Assembly: GCA_944393245.1 (NCBI GenBank)
Contig: CALXZM010000001.1
Location: 164,940 to 228,939 of the forward strand
Direction: 5' to 3'
From: an uncultured Alphaproteobacteria bacterium
GTDB taxonomy: Bacteria > Pseudomonadota > Alphaproteobacteria > Rs-D84
Length of the DNA: 64,000 nucleotides
In this document: in pieces, positions 25,163 through 34,914 of the stretch
How positions within the stretch are numbered: position 1 is the first letter of the stretch
How the letters are laid out: every line of letters starts with the position of its first letter
Notes under the pieces: generated by a model
Told to the model about the DNA's origin: nothing
What the model saw: the letters and a program-made list of their open reading frames with translations, nothing else
Databases searched by the model: none
Made by a program: the position numbers and the translations under genes

Positions 25163-26260
25163 ATGGCAAAAAAAGAAGCAGTAAAAGATACATCAGCACC
25201 GGCAAAAAATCCGGCGTTGGAATCAGCATTGGCACAAATTCAAAAGCAGTTTGGTAAAGAAGCCATTATGAAAATGGGCGATGGTTCCCAACAGAATATA
25301 GAGGCGATTTCATCAGGATCACTGGGGTTGGATATTGCGTTGGGTATCGGTGGGTATCCGCGTGGTCGCATTGTTGAAATTTTTGGCCCGGAAAGTTCCG
25401 GTAAAACAACGTTGGCGTTGCATGCCGTGGCCGAAGCACAGAAAAAAGGTGGTACATGTGCATATATTGATGCGGAAAATGCGCTGGACCCATCGTATGC
25501 TAAAAAATTGGGTGTTGATGTTGCAAACCTGATTATATCCCAGCCTGATTCCGGTGAACAGGCGTTGGAAATTGCAGATACGCTGATAAAATCTGGTGCG
25601 GTTGATGTTGTGGTTATCGATTCGGTCGCGGCCCTGGTACCCAAAGCGGAATTAGAGGGTAATATTGGCGATTCTTTTGTTGGTACGACTGCGCGTCTGA
25701 TGTCGCAAAGTTTGAAAAAGTTGGCGGGTTCGGTATCGCGCAGTAATACACTGTTGATATTCATCAACCAGATTCGTATGAAAATTGGCGTTATGTTTGG
25801 TAATCCTGAAACAACGTCCGGTGGTAATGCGTTAAAGTTCTATGCATCAGTGCGTTTGGATATTCGTCGCACTGGACAGATAAAGGACAAAGAAAACGTT
25901 ATCGGAAACGAAACCCGGGTCAAAATTGTTAAAAACAAAGTTGCGCCGCCGTTCCGCACAGTTGATTTCAAAATTATGTATGGCGAAGGTATTTCCCGCA
26001 TCAGTGAAATTCTGGATATGGGGGTCAAATACGATTTAATTGAAAAGGCGGGCAGTTTCTATTCTTATAACAATGAACGTATGGGCCAGGGCGAAAACAA
26101 CGCGCGTCAATGGCTGCGCGACCATCCAGATATTCAACAGGAATTGTTGGATAAAATTATGGCGCGTGCGAACGGCATTGCCGAAGAAATGACAACCGGT
26201 CCCGCGGACGATGATGACACCGTCGGACAGGATTCTGCACCCGTTGACGATATGGAATAA
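25163..26260 (+). CDS. recA: RecA recombinase
   Basis: 365 residues. Walker [10 protein letters not shown], Walker [11 protein letters not shown], the L1/L2 DNA loops (including [14 protein letters not shown]) and an acidic C-terminal tail ending D-D-M-E. AAAAGGGGAAG precedes the ATG at 25163; an in-frame ATG at 25136 gives nine extra residues unlike the family. I saw no alphaproteobacterial SOS box (GTTC-N7-GTTC) upstream. Confidence 0.97.
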   Translation: MAKKEAVKDTSAPAKNPALESALAQIQKQFGKEAIMKMGDGSQQNIEAISSGSLGLDIALGIGGYPRGRIVEIFGPESSGKTTLALHAVAEAQKKGGTCAYIDAENALDPSYAKKLGVDVANLIISQPDSGEQALEIADTLIKSGAVDVVVIDSVAALVPKAELEGNIGDSFVGTTARLMSQSLKKLAGSVSRSNTLLIFINQIRMKIGVMFGNPETTSGGNALKFYASVRLDIRRTGQIKDKENVIGNETRVKIVKNKVAPPFRTVDFKIMYGEGISRISEILDMGVKYDLIEKAGSFYSYNNERMGQGENNARQWLRDHPDIQQELLDKIMARANGIAEEMTTGPADDDDTVGQDSAPVDDME

Positions 26261-26275
26261 AACAAAAGGATAAAA

Positions 26276-27184
26276 ATGAAAATTGCACGTTTTTTTGCAC
26301 TGACTGATATTGTTGTGCGCGGGCATATTTTGAATTGGTTTTGGCGTGACCGTGAAACACGCCGTGCCGTGCGCAGTGATATTTTGGCTGATGCAATTCC
26401 GCGGTATTTTCGTCGGTATTTGCCAGCGGCCGCAGCGGTTGTGGAACGTCCCGTTGAAAAGAATGATAAAAACGAAAAAATATGGACCATATGGTTACAG
26501 GGCGAAGACAAGGCACCACCACTGGTTCAGGCGTGTTTTCGGTCGGTGCGTAAAAACTGTACACAGGAACTGGTCGTTCTGGATGAAAAAACGTTACGCG
26601 ATTATATAACGTTGCCAGATATTATTTGGAAAAAACGTGCGGCTGGTAAAATTAAAAATGCGCACTTTGCAGATATTTGCCGTGTGGAATTATTGTACGA
26701 GCACGGCGGTATATGGTTGGATTCAACCGGGTTTGCGACCGCACCAATTCCAGATTGGATTATAGAACAGGACTTCTTTGTCTATATGGCGGGGCAACAT
26801 GTCGGCAGTCCGTACAGTTTTATGCAGAACTGTTTTATACGTTCGCGTCGCGGGGCATATTTGCTGGACGCGTGGCGTGCAATGATTTTGGATTACTGGA
26901 TACACGAAAATGGCAGCTTTGATTACTTTATGCATCAGTTGTTGTTCAAAACAATGGTGATGAATGATCCGCGTGCGAAAAAATATTTTGCAAAAATGCC
27001 ACACGTTGACCAGGACCCAACACACGCGCTGTGGTGGGCATATGCGGATAAACCGTTTGATCAAAAGACTTTTGATACTGTGACGTCTGGGGCGTTTTTC
27101 CAAAAAACAACATATGCCCAGGCGAAAAATCCGCCAAAGGGCAGTTTTGCAGATGTAATGATAAATAAAATGTATAAAGATTGA
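26276..27184 (+). CDS. capsular polysaccharide synthesis / GT32-like glycosyltransferase
   Basis: 302 residues. The core has I-W-x-I-W-L-Q-G, then A-D-I-C-R-V-E-L-L-Y-E-H-G-G-I-W-L-D-S-T: the D-x-D-like nucleotide-sugar site of the Caps_synth / Gly_transf_sug families. Such enzymes add sugars to capsule or LPS. It starts 15 bases after recA, with AAAGGA upstream, and heads a three-gene run of glycosyltransferases. Confidence 0.8.
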   Translation: MKIARFFALTDIVVRGHILNWFWRDRETRRAVRSDILADAIPRYFRRYLPAAAAVVERPVEKNDKNEKIWTIWLQGEDKAPPLVQACFRSVRKNCTQELVVLDEKTLRDYITLPDIIWKKRAAGKIKNAHFADICRVELLYEHGGIWLDSTGFATAPIPDWIIEQDFFVYMAGQHVGSPYSFMQNCFIRSRRGAYLLDAWRAMILDYWIHENGSFDYFMHQLLFKTMVMNDPRAKKYFAKMPHVDQDPTHALWWAYADKPFDQKTFDTVTSGAFFQKTTYAQAKNPPKGSFADVMINKMYKD

Positions 27185-27200
27185 CCAAGGGGGTTCAGAC

Positions 27201-28226
27201 ATGCCGGCAATATCAGTTATAATTCCTGTATATAATGTTGAAAAATATTTACGGCGATGTTTGGACAGTGTCCTGAATCAGACCTTTACTGATTGGGAGG
27301 CAATTTGTGTCAACGACGGCAGTCCTGATAACAGTGCTGCTATTTTGGCAGAATATGCCGCGCGTGATTCACGGTTCAAGGTTATTACCAAGGAAAATGG
27401 TGGTTTGTCTGATGCGCGCAATGCAGGAATGCGTGTGGCAGATGGGGATTTCATTTTATTTTTGGACAGTGATGATTTCATTCATCCGCAAACAATGGAA
27501 ATTACACACTTTATGGCGACGCGTGACGGTGCTGATGTTGTTTCGTTCACGTATGATCGCATTTATCGGCCACAATTGATGGTGCGTCATAAACTGGGAA
27601 TGGACACGGACAGTGTTGTGCCGGGACGCATGCATAAAAAATATAATCCGTCTGGGTTAAAGACTTTGGTAACAGATGATGTTTATGCATATGCGACTGA
27701 ACGGGCGCACAATGCGTTTAATCCAAAACGTAAATGGCTGATTAAGCATTGCCAGGTGTGGAAAAATTTATATCGGCGTGAATTGATTTCAGATATACCA
27801 TTTATCAAAGGGATTTTATTCGAAGATTTTCCATGGTGGTCGGCGGTTATGCTGAAAAATCCACGTGTGACGATTGTTCCATTGCCACTATATTTTTATG
27901 TGCCGAATTTTGGCGGAATTGTTTTGTCTGCAAAACAGTTACGTATATTGCACAGTTTGTGTGACGGGATTTCTGATGCTTTCCGCAGGTACAAGGAAAA
28001 TGCAAACGATTACCAAATGCAACAATGGTCAAAAAATTTCAAATGGTATTTTATTAAGTGGGCGTTTCGTAAAATTAAATATCTGGATAACAGGGCGGAT
28101 TTAGATGCCGCGCGGCAACGCTTTTGCGAATTGGAAAAAATGGGGGCTTTGGATATGCCACCAAATCGTATGGCGCGGCGGTTGCGTTGTAAAATTTGCC
28201 AGTTTATAAAAATCTGTAAGAAATGA
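27201..28226 (+). CDS. GT2-family (GT-A fold) glycosyltransferase
   Basis: 341 residues. The classical GT2 N-terminus is I-S-V-I-I-P-V-Y-N-V-E-K-Y-L-R-R-C-L-D-S-V-L-N-Q (in parts), then V-N-D-G-S-P-D-N-S, A-R-N-A-G and F-L-D-S-D-D with the metal-binding D-x-D. It transfers a sugar from a nucleotide donor, probably to a surface glycan. AAGGGGG lies upstream. Its stop overlaps the next ATG. Confidence 0.9.
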   Translation: MPAISVIIPVYNVEKYLRRCLDSVLNQTFTDWEAICVNDGSPDNSAAILAEYAARDSRFKVITKENGGLSDARNAGMRVADGDFILFLDSDDFIHPQTMEITHFMATRDGADVVSFTYDRIYRPQLMVRHKLGMDTDSVVPGRMHKKYNPSGLKTLVTDDVYAYATERAHNAFNPKRKWLIKHCQVWKNLYRRELISDIPFIKGILFEDFPWWSAVMLKNPRVTIVPLPLYFYVPNFGGIVLSAKQLRILHSLCDGISDAFRRYKENANDYQMQQWSKNFKWYFIKWAFRKIKYLDNRADLDAARQRFCELEKMGALDMPPNRMARRLRCKICQFIKICKK

Positions 28227-29365
28227 AAAAAATAAAAATTGCATTTTGTGTCCGCGATATGAAAATCGGCGGCGTTGAATCTGTGCTGATTCGCACTATG
28301 GATGCGTTGTTGGACAGTAATATGTTTGAAATTGTTGTGGTGACATATTGTAAACTGCAAGAGCAGGTGTATATAGACTGGTTCAATGCGCATCCAGATG
28401 TAAAATTAATTACGCTGTATCCGTCGCGATGGCTGGGAACAGATTTGTCGCACTGTTTCCTGGTGCGGATTTTTCAGCATTTGTGTCGTGATGTGTATCG
28501 TTGGTGGCGGCGTCGTAAATATGGCGTGCGGGTGGCCGGTGATATAGATGTGTTTATCGATTATTATAATTTTTCGTTTAATGCGGAATTTAAAAAAATT
28601 CGTCGGCCTAAAATAGTTTGGTGGCATTCTTCGATTAACAGTTTTATTGCCGGAAACTATATAAAGTATATGGATAATTATGATATGCTGGTTGCGTTGA
28701 CGGACGGATTTGTTGATGAATTCAAACAACTGTATCCACAGTATGCGGATAAAATAGTGCGGATATACAATCCAATTGATATGAAAAAAATATCCAGTCA
28801 ATCATGCGTTGCCACACAACCGCGTGGACAATATTTTTGCTGTGTTTCCCGGTTGTATGCTGATAAAGACATTCCAACATTACTGCGCGCGTTTGATGTG
28901 TTTTGGAATAAAAATAATCGGCCGAATGTAAAATTGTTTGTTATCGGTGGGGGAAATATGCGTGATAAGTATGAACAGTTGGCAAATGCATTGTCCGTCG
29001 GTCGGCACGTTGTGTTTACTGGGCCCATGGCCAATCCGTTTGGGTATATGCGTGGCGCAATGGCGAATATATTGTCCAGTTACAGCGAAGGTTTTGCAAT
29101 CGTCCTGACCGAGGCCACCGCTGTTGATACTTTGAATATTGCGTCAGATTGCAGAAATGGACCACGTGAAATTTTATTTGATGGGGCGGGGGGATTATTG
29201 TATACGCCGGGTAATGTTGATGAATTGGCTGATAAAATGTCAGACGTGTTTGGCAATAAAATTAATGTGCGCAAAATGAAAAAGATGGCACGTGATGGGC
29301 TGAAACGTTTTGACGCCGACGTCGTTACAAAGCAAATTATTGATTTAATAAAATCATATGTTTGA
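28223..29365 (+). CDS. GT4-family (GT-B fold) glycosyltransferase
   Basis: 380 residues. The N-terminus is I-A-F-C-V-R-D-M-K-I-G-G-V-E-S-V with the G-G-V/A signature for GT4 acceptor domains. The C-terminal domain has C-C-V-S-R-L-Y-A-D-K-D-I, V-I-G-G-G, and S-Y-S-E-G-F-A-I-V-L-T-E-A with the E-x7-E motif. A retaining sugar transferase probably acting on the same glycan as its upstream partner (ATGA overlap). Convergent with the next gene, sharing 12 bases. Confidence 0.9.
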   Translation: MKKIKIAFCVRDMKIGGVESVLIRTMDALLDSNMFEIVVVTYCKLQEQVYIDWFNAHPDVKLITLYPSRWLGTDLSHCFLVRIFQHLCRDVYRWWRRRKYGVRVAGDIDVFIDYYNFSFNAEFKKIRRPKIVWWHSSINSFIAGNYIKYMDNYDMLVALTDGFVDEFKQLYPQYADKIVRIYNPIDMKKISSQSCVATQPRGQYFCCVSRLYADKDIPTLLRAFDVFWNKNNRPNVKLFVIGGGNMRDKYEQLANALSVGRHVVFTGPMANPFGYMRGAMANILSSYSEGFAIVLTEATAVDTLNIASDCRNGPREILFDGAGGLLYTPGNVDELADKMSDVFGNKINVRKMKKMARDGLKRFDADVVTKQIIDLIKSYV

Positions 29366-30205
29366 TTGTTTAAATCGTGATGGGATTTTAACAACGCGTT
29401 TTAATCCAAACATCCCAGGTTTATCCAATGCATAAATTGGACGGGCATATGTCTGTATCGTTCGTGCAATTCGTAACCATTTTTCATCGTGTGCGGGCAG
29501 GTTACTGGTTGCATTGATTGTGCCGTTGCCACGCCGGCGCAGATGGTTTAACCAATCGGCACCACGGGATGCAGCCTTGTGTTCCAACATTTGCATATCA
29601 ACCGCGCCAAAGTGCAACAGGTATAAATTTTTATCAATGTGGAAATTGTGTCCCGATATGCTGTGAAATCCGCTGCCCCAGTCAAGTGGCGCATTTTTTA
29701 CAACTGGTTTTGTATATCTGGTTGACAACAGGGCGTATTCGCGTTGGGGCAGTAATGGTGCCCGCGCATCCAGTGTTTTTTCATGTTTCATATTTTGACC
29801 AACGTCCAATCCCAACCCAGATAATGTATTTTTTATTTTTGTTTCAGATAAATATTCGGCCAACGATTTTCCAGTATTTGGGTCGACAATTAAAAATTCA
29901 TCACAATCGCACCCGATAACGATGTCGTATGTTTTTAATAATTCGCGTGCCAAATCGTTCATCAATCCTATGCGATATTTGTCGCCCGTGGCGCGCGCCA
30001 TATCGTGATGTGGTAATTTTGTTATATGTGCGTCGCCAGCGTTTTTGGGAATTTTCTGGTCAGTGCCGTCCAGGTATATATACAGATTTTCAGTTCCAAT
30101 TGCATCACCGTAATATTTTATCCAACGGCTTAAAAAGAATTCATCATTACGCGCCATTGTTATGGCCGCAATTTTTTTTAATTGTTTTGTTGGTTTGTGT
30201 GTCAT
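29354..30205 (-). CDS. GT92/Glyco_tranf_2_4-type glycosyltransferase
   Basis: 283 residues. It opens with I-A-A-I-T-M-A-R-N-D-E-F-F-L-S-R-W-I-K-Y-Y, the pattern of Glyco_tranf_2_4 proteins. It then has G-C-D-C-D-E-F-L as the D-x-D site and H-F-G-A-V-D as a late motif. It overlaps the upstream gene (ATGA) and is thus translated with it. Acceptor unknown. Confidence 0.8.
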   Translation of the reverse strand: MTHKPTKQLKKIAAITMARNDEFFLSRWIKYYGDAIGTENLYIYLDGTDQKIPKNAGDAHITKLPHHDMARATGDKYRIGLMNDLARELLKTYDIVIGCDCDEFLIVDPNTGKSLAEYLSETKIKNTLSGLGLDVGQNMKHEKTLDARAPLLPQREYALLSTRYTKPVVKNAPLDWGSGFHSISGHNFHIDKNLYLLHFGAVDMQMLEHKAASRGADWLNHLRRRGNGTINATSNLPAHDEKWLRIARTIQTYARPIYALDKPGMFGLKRVVKIPSRFKQSNI

Positions 30206-31053
30206 AGGCCCTCGGTTAATATTTTGTGAAAAAAATATTTTATATTCCTGAATACTATTTTAAACGGATTTCGTGTTAAAAGCCAATCAATATATTTTTC
30301 ACCAAATGTATCACGGGCAGATGATAAAATCGCGTTTCTGGCGTCACATGGCGTGTGGCGTAAAACGTATAATATTTGTGACCCCAGACGGCCGTTATGA
30401 CGGGTAAATGCACATTTTTTAATAAATGGCAATCCCGCACAATATAATTTTTTTATATTATTATAAATGCTGCGGCCGGGTGTGGACATCATGCATTTCC
30501 ATTTTATGTTGTGAATGTTTAATTGTTGGGTAAATCCCTGTTCGTATAAATACGTAATTGCGCCTTTGTCTGACTGATGTGTTACAGATGATATAAATTT
30601 ATCAAACCATTTTGATGCAAAAACATTCGGGCGCATTCCGATAAACCAAGATTGAATATGTGGACGCTGTTTGTGTGGGTTGCATACCAAACCAAATGCG
30701 TCCGTTTTGTACGATTCCATTTTTTGCAGGTATGGTTCAATTTCGTATAATGGCCCATACACAGAATCATTTATCAAATATACGAAATCATATTTTTGTA
30801 AAATCCCTGTATCCCGCGCATACGTGTATGCACGCTTGTACGAGCCGAAGTCATATTCGCCGTGGCGATGTGCGTCAATGTGTAAAACATAGTTGCGTAC
30901 TTTGTCTGATTCTGTTTTGGTAATGTTGTTATCCATTACCAAAACTATATCACCGTATTGTGAAAATGTTTTAAGCATATAGACAAGTGACGCGTCAATT
31001 TTATTTTTCGCGTTATATCCAGCAACAAGAAACAGGCGTTTATGCTTCGACAT
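30202..31053 (-). CDS. RgpF-like (rhamnan synthesis F-type) glycosyltransferase
   Basis: 283 residues from the ATG at 31053; the frame extends further but only into typA. It opens R-L-F-L-V-A-G-Y-N then V-Y-M-L-K-T-F-S-Q-Y-G-D-I-V-L-V-M-D-N, followed by Y-D-F-G-S-Y-K-R-A and L-I-N-D-S-V-Y-G-P-L, which are signature features of RgpF-family proteins. It overlaps the end of typA by 14 bases. Likely adds rhamnose or a related sugar to a polymer; inferred from family. Confidence 0.8.
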   Translation of the reverse strand: MSKHKRLFLVAGYNAKNKIDASLVYMLKTFSQYGDIVLVMDNNITKTESDKVRNYVLHIDAHRHGEYDFGSYKRAYTYARDTGILQKYDFVYLINDSVYGPLYEIEPYLQKMESYKTDAFGLVCNPHKQRPHIQSWFIGMRPNVFASKWFDKFISSVTHQSDKGAITYLYEQGFTQQLNIHNIKWKCMMSTPGRSIYNNIKKLYCAGLPFIKKCAFTRHNGRLGSQILYVLRHTPCDARNAILSSARDTFGEKYIDWLLTRNPFKIVFRNIKYFFHKILTEGL

Positions 31054-32878
31054 TTTTACGGGTTTTCTTTCTGATATTGCTGTCCAGTTCTTTTTTACGC
31101 AGACGAATCGTTGCGGGGGTAACTTCCACCAGTTCATCGTCCTGGATATATGACAGTGCTTCTTCCAGTGACATTTTGCGGGGCGGGGCCAGGAATAGTT
31201 TTTCATCCGCCGTAACAGAACGCACGTTGGTCAATTCTTTGCCCTTTACGGGGTTTACTTCTAGGTCGTTTTCTTTGCTGTGTTCGCCGATAATCATGCC
31301 GGAATACACCTCGGTCTGGGGGCCGACGAACAGGACGCCACGCGGTTCCAAATTATGTAATGCGTATGTTGTTGTGACACCGTTTTCCATTGATACCAAT
31401 ACGCCTGGGCGATACTGTGATATTGGGCCACGGTATGGTTCGTATCCGGAAAAGACACGATTCATAACGCCAGTGCCACGCGTGTCCGTACGAAATTCTG
31501 ATAAATATCCAATCAAACCGCGTGATGGCGCAGAAAATACTATGCGTGTTTTTCCGTTGCCGGATGCCTTCATTTCAGTGATTGTTGCCTTGCGCTTGGT
31601 CATTTTTTCAATTACAACGCCAGAAAATTCATCGTCGACGTCGATAACAACTTCTTCAATCGGTTCCAGTTTTTCACCGTTTGGACCGTCCTGCATAACA
31701 ACGCGTGGGCGTGATACACTTAATTCAAATCCTTCGCGGCGCATGGTTTCAATCAATATCCCCAACTGTAATTCGCCACGCCCAGATACTTCAAACGATT
31801 CGTTGTTCGCACTTTGTGTGACGCGCAGGGCGATGTTTGTTTCGGCCTCTTTGAACAGTCGTTCACCAATCATGCGTGATGTCAGTTTTTTTCCTGATTT
31901 GCCCGCCAATGGTGATGTGTTCACAAAAAATGTCATGGTCAGGGTCGGTGGATCAATCGGCATTGCAGGAATTGGGGTTGTTACTTCTGGGGCGCACAGG
32001 GTATCCGCCACGGTCGCACGTGAAAAGCCCGCAACAACAACAATATCCCCCGCAGATGCAGATTCCAGTGATACTTTTTCAATTCCGCGGTGTTCAATAA
32101 TTTTAGTGATTTTTGCATTTTCAACCAATTCGCCACGCATATTAATGGCCTTGACCGTTTGACCAACACGAACAGTACCCGATTCGATTTTTCCAGTCAG
32201 AATTCTGCCAACGTATGGGTCAGCCTCTAATGTAGTGGCCAACATGGAAAATGGGGCGTCAATCTGGCAACGGGTACCATTACAGTCAGGTGCAGGTACA
32301 TGGTCAACTATTAATTGAAACAGTGGTGTTAAATCTTTGTGTTCATCATTTAAATCACGTACTGCCCAACCGTCACGTCCGCACGCATACAGGTATGGAA
32401 AATCCAGTTGGGAATCTGTTGCGCCCAGTTTATCAAATAAATCAAATGTTTCGGTTAAAACTTCGTCTGGACGGGCATCACTGCGGTCAACCTTGTTAAT
32501 ACAAACAATTGGACGCAGGCCCAGTTTTAATGCCTTGCTTAATACGAATTTTGTTTGTGGCAGGGGGCCTTCGGCGGCATCGACCAACAAAACAACGCCA
32601 TCAACCATGGATAAAATACGTTCAACTTCACCACCAAAATCCGCATGGCCCGGGGTGTCCACAATGTTTATTTTGTAATCATTCCATTTAACCGCAGTTG
32701 GTTTTGCAGATATTGTTATCCCGCGTTCACGTTCCAAATCACCGCTGTCCATTACGCGGTCCGCAACACGTTCGTTTTCACGAAATGTGCCGGATTGTTT
32801 TAACATGTTATCAACCAGTGTTGTTTTGCCATGGTCAACGTGTGCGATAATTGCAATATTGCGAATTTTCATAGTCAT
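31040..32878 (-). CDS. typA: TypA/BipA ribosome-associated GTPase
   Basis: 612 residues. It opens R-N-I-A-I-I-A-H-V-D-H-G-K-T-T with G1, then R-E-R-G-I-T-I, D-T-P-G-H-A-D-F-G and N-K-V-D. EF-G-like domains follow, plus the BipA-specific C-terminal region (T-D-x-R-G-T-G-V-M). It supports 50S assembly at low temperature and under stress. I chose the ATG at 32878 with AGGA upstream; the ATG at 32872 is also possible. Glycosyltransferase genes follow on the same strand. Confidence 0.95.
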   Translation of the reverse strand: MTMKIRNIAIIAHVDHGKTTLVDNMLKQSGTFRENERVADRVMDSGDLERERGITISAKPTAVKWNDYKINIVDTPGHADFGGEVERILSMVDGVVLLVDAAEGPLPQTKFVLSKALKLGLRPIVCINKVDRSDARPDEVLTETFDLFDKLGATDSQLDFPYLYACGRDGWAVRDLNDEHKDLTPLFQLIVDHVPAPDCNGTRCQIDAPFSMLATTLEADPYVGRILTGKIESGTVRVGQTVKAINMRGELVENAKITKIIEHRGIEKVSLESASAGDIVVVAGFSRATVADTLCAPEVTTPIPAMPIDPPTLTMTFFVNTSPLAGKSGKKLTSRMIGERLFKEAETNIALRVTQSANNESFEVSGRGELQLGILIETMRREGFELSVSRPRVVMQDGPNGEKLEPIEEVVIDVDDEFSGVVIEKMTKRKATITEMKASGNGKTRIVFSAPSRGLIGYLSEFRTDTRGTGVMNRVFSGYEPYRGPISQYRPGVLVSMENGVTTTYALHNLEPRGVLFVGPQTEVYSGMIIGEHSKENDLEVNPVKGKELTNVRSVTADEKLFLAPPRKMSLEEALSYIQDDELVEVTPATIRLRKKELDSNIRKKTRKNVEA

Positions 32879-32973
32879 TGTTTTGTTTGTCCTGTTATTA
32901 TATGTGTCTGAATTTTTCGTAACCAATAGATTATACTATAAATTCGTATTTTCAACAAATATATCTAAAAATA

Positions 32974-33003
32974 TTGACGTTTTTTATTTTTGTGTTATAT
33001 AAT
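32974..33003 (+). promoter_or_regulatory. promoter of the 33040-33456 gene
   Basis: TTGACG (32974-32979), an 18-base spacer and TATAAT (32998-33003), in the gap between divergent typA and the hypothetical gene. Confidence 0.65.
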
Positions 33004-33039
33004 TAATGATTGTGCAATTTATTAATGGAGTAATAAAAG

Positions 33040-33456
33040 ATGATAAATTACGAATCGTATATAAATAATTTTTTTAATTCAGTTATGGATGTTTTGAATG
33101 CTAGTAAAAGCGCAACGTCCGATGCAGTGGCCATTCGTGAAATTGATGAAAATATTAAACGTGTTCGCGAAATTGCGCGTCTGCCGCATTTATTCGCCGC
33201 ATATAATGCGCGTTTGCGTACACAATTAAATCCAACAGCACGCGGGTTTGTCAGTGTTCATGGAAATGTGTATCCTGAATTCATAGCAACACTGAATGCA
33301 ATAGATATGTTCTATAATTCAGATATGCCGAATAAAACAGCAATATTGGCAGATAAAGTAAATAAATGGAACAATGCAATCGCCGCAGGTCGGTTTAACA
33401 GATTTGTTGCTAAATTAACACAGGCACGTCGTTCTTTGTTTGTTCGCAGTAAATAA
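33040..33456 (+). CDS. hypothetical 138-residue helical protein
   Basis: I do not recognise it. Mostly predicted helix, basic C-terminus, no signal peptide. It has its own promoter, a ribosome-binding site (ATGGAG about 10 bases upstream) and a terminator, so it is a stand-alone gene. Codon use is like its neighbours. Confidence 0.65.
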   Translation: MINYESYINNFFNSVMDVLNASKSATSDAVAIREIDENIKRVREIARLPHLFAAYNARLRTQLNPTARGFVSVHGNVYPEFIATLNAIDMFYNSDMPNKTAILADKVNKWNNAIAAGRFNRFVAKLTQARRSLFVRSK

Positions 33457-33470
33457 GTGGTATGTTAAAA

Positions 33471-33498
33471 AACCCCGCACCATATGGTGTGGGGTTTT
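33471..33498. terminator. bidirectional terminator between hypothetical gene and serS
   Basis: AACCCCGCACCATA pairs with TATGGTGTGGGGTT, with an A-run before and seven T after; it serves both convergent genes. Confidence 0.9.
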
Positions 33499-33499
33499 T

Positions 33500-34780
33500 T
33501 TAGTGTTTCCCACCAATTTTTGTGCGTCCCCCCATCAGTGGTTGTAATTTTTCCGGAATATTCACACTGCCGTCGGCATTTTGATTATTTTCCAAAAATG
33601 GTACCAATGCGCGTGGCACGGCAATACCAGTATTATTTAATGTGGCACAGAATTTGACTTCGTTCGTGCCGTTTTCACGATAACGCGTATTTGTGCGACG
33701 TGCCTGGAACGTGCCGATGGACGAACAACTGCCAACTTCCTTGTACGCATTTTCAGATGGAACCCAGGCCTCTACATCATTCATTTTTACCTTGTTAAAT
33801 CCCATATCGCCAGTGGAATTCGCAATCACGCGATACGGCAGTTTAAAATCTTCCATAACTTCACACAGGTTGTTTAACAGCAATTCATGCATTTCATCCG
33901 ATTGTTCTGGTTTGCAGAATATATATTGTTCAACCTTGTTAAACTGATGAAAACGTGCCAGACCGCGTGTATCACGTCCGGCGGCACCGGCCTCTTTACG
34001 GAAGCATGGCGAAAATCCCGCATATTTTATTGGCAATTCGTTTTCCGATAAAATTTCACCGCTGTGCAGGGAATTTAAAATTATTTCCGCCGTCCCAGCC
34101 AGGCATCTGTCCGTGCCAGACAACATAAACACGTCGTTGTTCATAATCGACAGGTCGGCCCCCATAAAGTGACCCGCGTCAAATATTGTTTGGGGCTTGG
34201 TAATCGATGGGCATTCGATAAAGCGAAAACCCTTTTTAATCAGTTTTTGAATAACATACGTTTCAATGGCCAATTGCAATTCAGCCGCTTCACCAATCAG
34301 GCAATATGTGCGTGTGCCACAAATCTGGGCGATTTTTTCCGGTGCCCACCAACCGTTCAAATCCAGCAAGTCCCATTGCGCCAGTGGGGTAAAATCAAAT
34401 TCGCGCGGGGTGCCGACACGGCGTACTTCCACATTTGCGCTGTCGTCTGGGCCGATTGGTGCGGATGCGTCTGGAATTTGCGGAACGCGATGCATCAGGT
34501 CGTTTAATTTTGCTTCCTTGTCCGCCAGTTCCGCCAAATCTGCTGCGATTTCATCACCGATTTGTTTGGATCGGGCAATCAATGGTGCCTTGTCCGCGGC
34601 GGCGGGGATTTCACGCGTGATTTTATTTTTTTCCGCAGTCATATTTTGGGTAATTGTTTTCAATTCGCGTACGCGCGTATCCAATGCCAGTATTTCATCA
34701 ACATTATCATCAAAACCCTTTACACGACATGCGTTTTTTACAATTTCTGGGTTTTCACGAATAAATCTGATATCCAACAT
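33500..34780 (-). CDS. serS: seryl-tRNA synthetase
   Basis: 426 residues. An N-terminal coiled-coil arm (about 28-100) is followed by the class II core: motif 2 (F-R-K-E-A-G-A-A-G-R-D-T-R-G-L-x-R-x-H-Q-F in parts) and motif 3 (N-T-G-I-A-V-P-R-A-L-V). It charges tRNA-Ser. AAGGA precedes the ATG. The long upstream leader codes a Ser-rich peptide (34846-34905), which suggests control by seryl-tRNA supply. Confidence 0.96.
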   Translation of the reverse strand: MLDIRFIRENPEIVKNACRVKGFDDNVDEILALDTRVRELKTITQNMTAEKNKITREIPAAADKAPLIARSKQIGDEIAADLAELADKEAKLNDLMHRVPQIPDASAPIGPDDSANVEVRRVGTPREFDFTPLAQWDLLDLNGWWAPEKIAQICGTRTYCLIGEAAELQLAIETYVIQKLIKKGFRFIECPSITKPQTIFDAGHFMGADLSIMNNDVFMLSGTDRCLAGTAEIILNSLHSGEILSENELPIKYAGFSPCFRKEAGAAGRDTRGLARFHQFNKVEQYIFCKPEQSDEMHELLLNNLCEVMEDFKLPYRVIANSTGDMGFNKVKMNDVEAWVPSENAYKEVGSCSSIGTFQARRTNTRYRENGTNEVKFCATLNNTGIAVPRALVPFLENNQNADGSVNIPEKLQPLMGGRTKIGGKH

Positions 34781-34845
34781 AATTTCATCCTTTGTGATTT
34801 TATATATTTCTGTAAAATATTTTTATATTTATATATGTATAACAA

Positions 34846-34905
34846 TTAAATCCGCACCCCGAACGGGGATGATGAGTGGCGCAAAGATAAAAATACAAAC
34901 TTCAT
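34846..34905 (-). CDS. serS leader peptide, 19 residues with three consecutive Ser codons
   Basis: Reading frame MKFVFLSLRHSSSPFGVRI then stop. The codons TCA-TCA-TCC run into CCG-TTC-GGG-GTG, so CCCC and GGGG form a short hairpin directly after the Ser run. The thrS leader has the same layout (Thr run, then P-x-G-V). The ATG lies 9 bases from the -10, so the transcript starts almost at the peptide. No strong T-tailed terminator follows, so the control step is unclear. Confidence 0.65.
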   Translation of the reverse strand: MKFVFLSLRHSSSPFGVRI

Positions 34906-34914
34906 AGTAATTAA

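Noticed and set aside
30987..32162. 391-residue plus-strand frame opposite typA
   Set aside because: It lies wholly within typA and the neighbouring glycosyltransferase start in antisense, has serine-rich low-complexity composition and no family pattern. The typA protein on the other strand is unmistakable.
32787..33002. 71-residue plus-strand frame over the typA start and the following gap
   Set aside because: It overlaps the start of typA in antisense and has no ribosome-binding site; the gap itself holds the promoter at 32974-33003.
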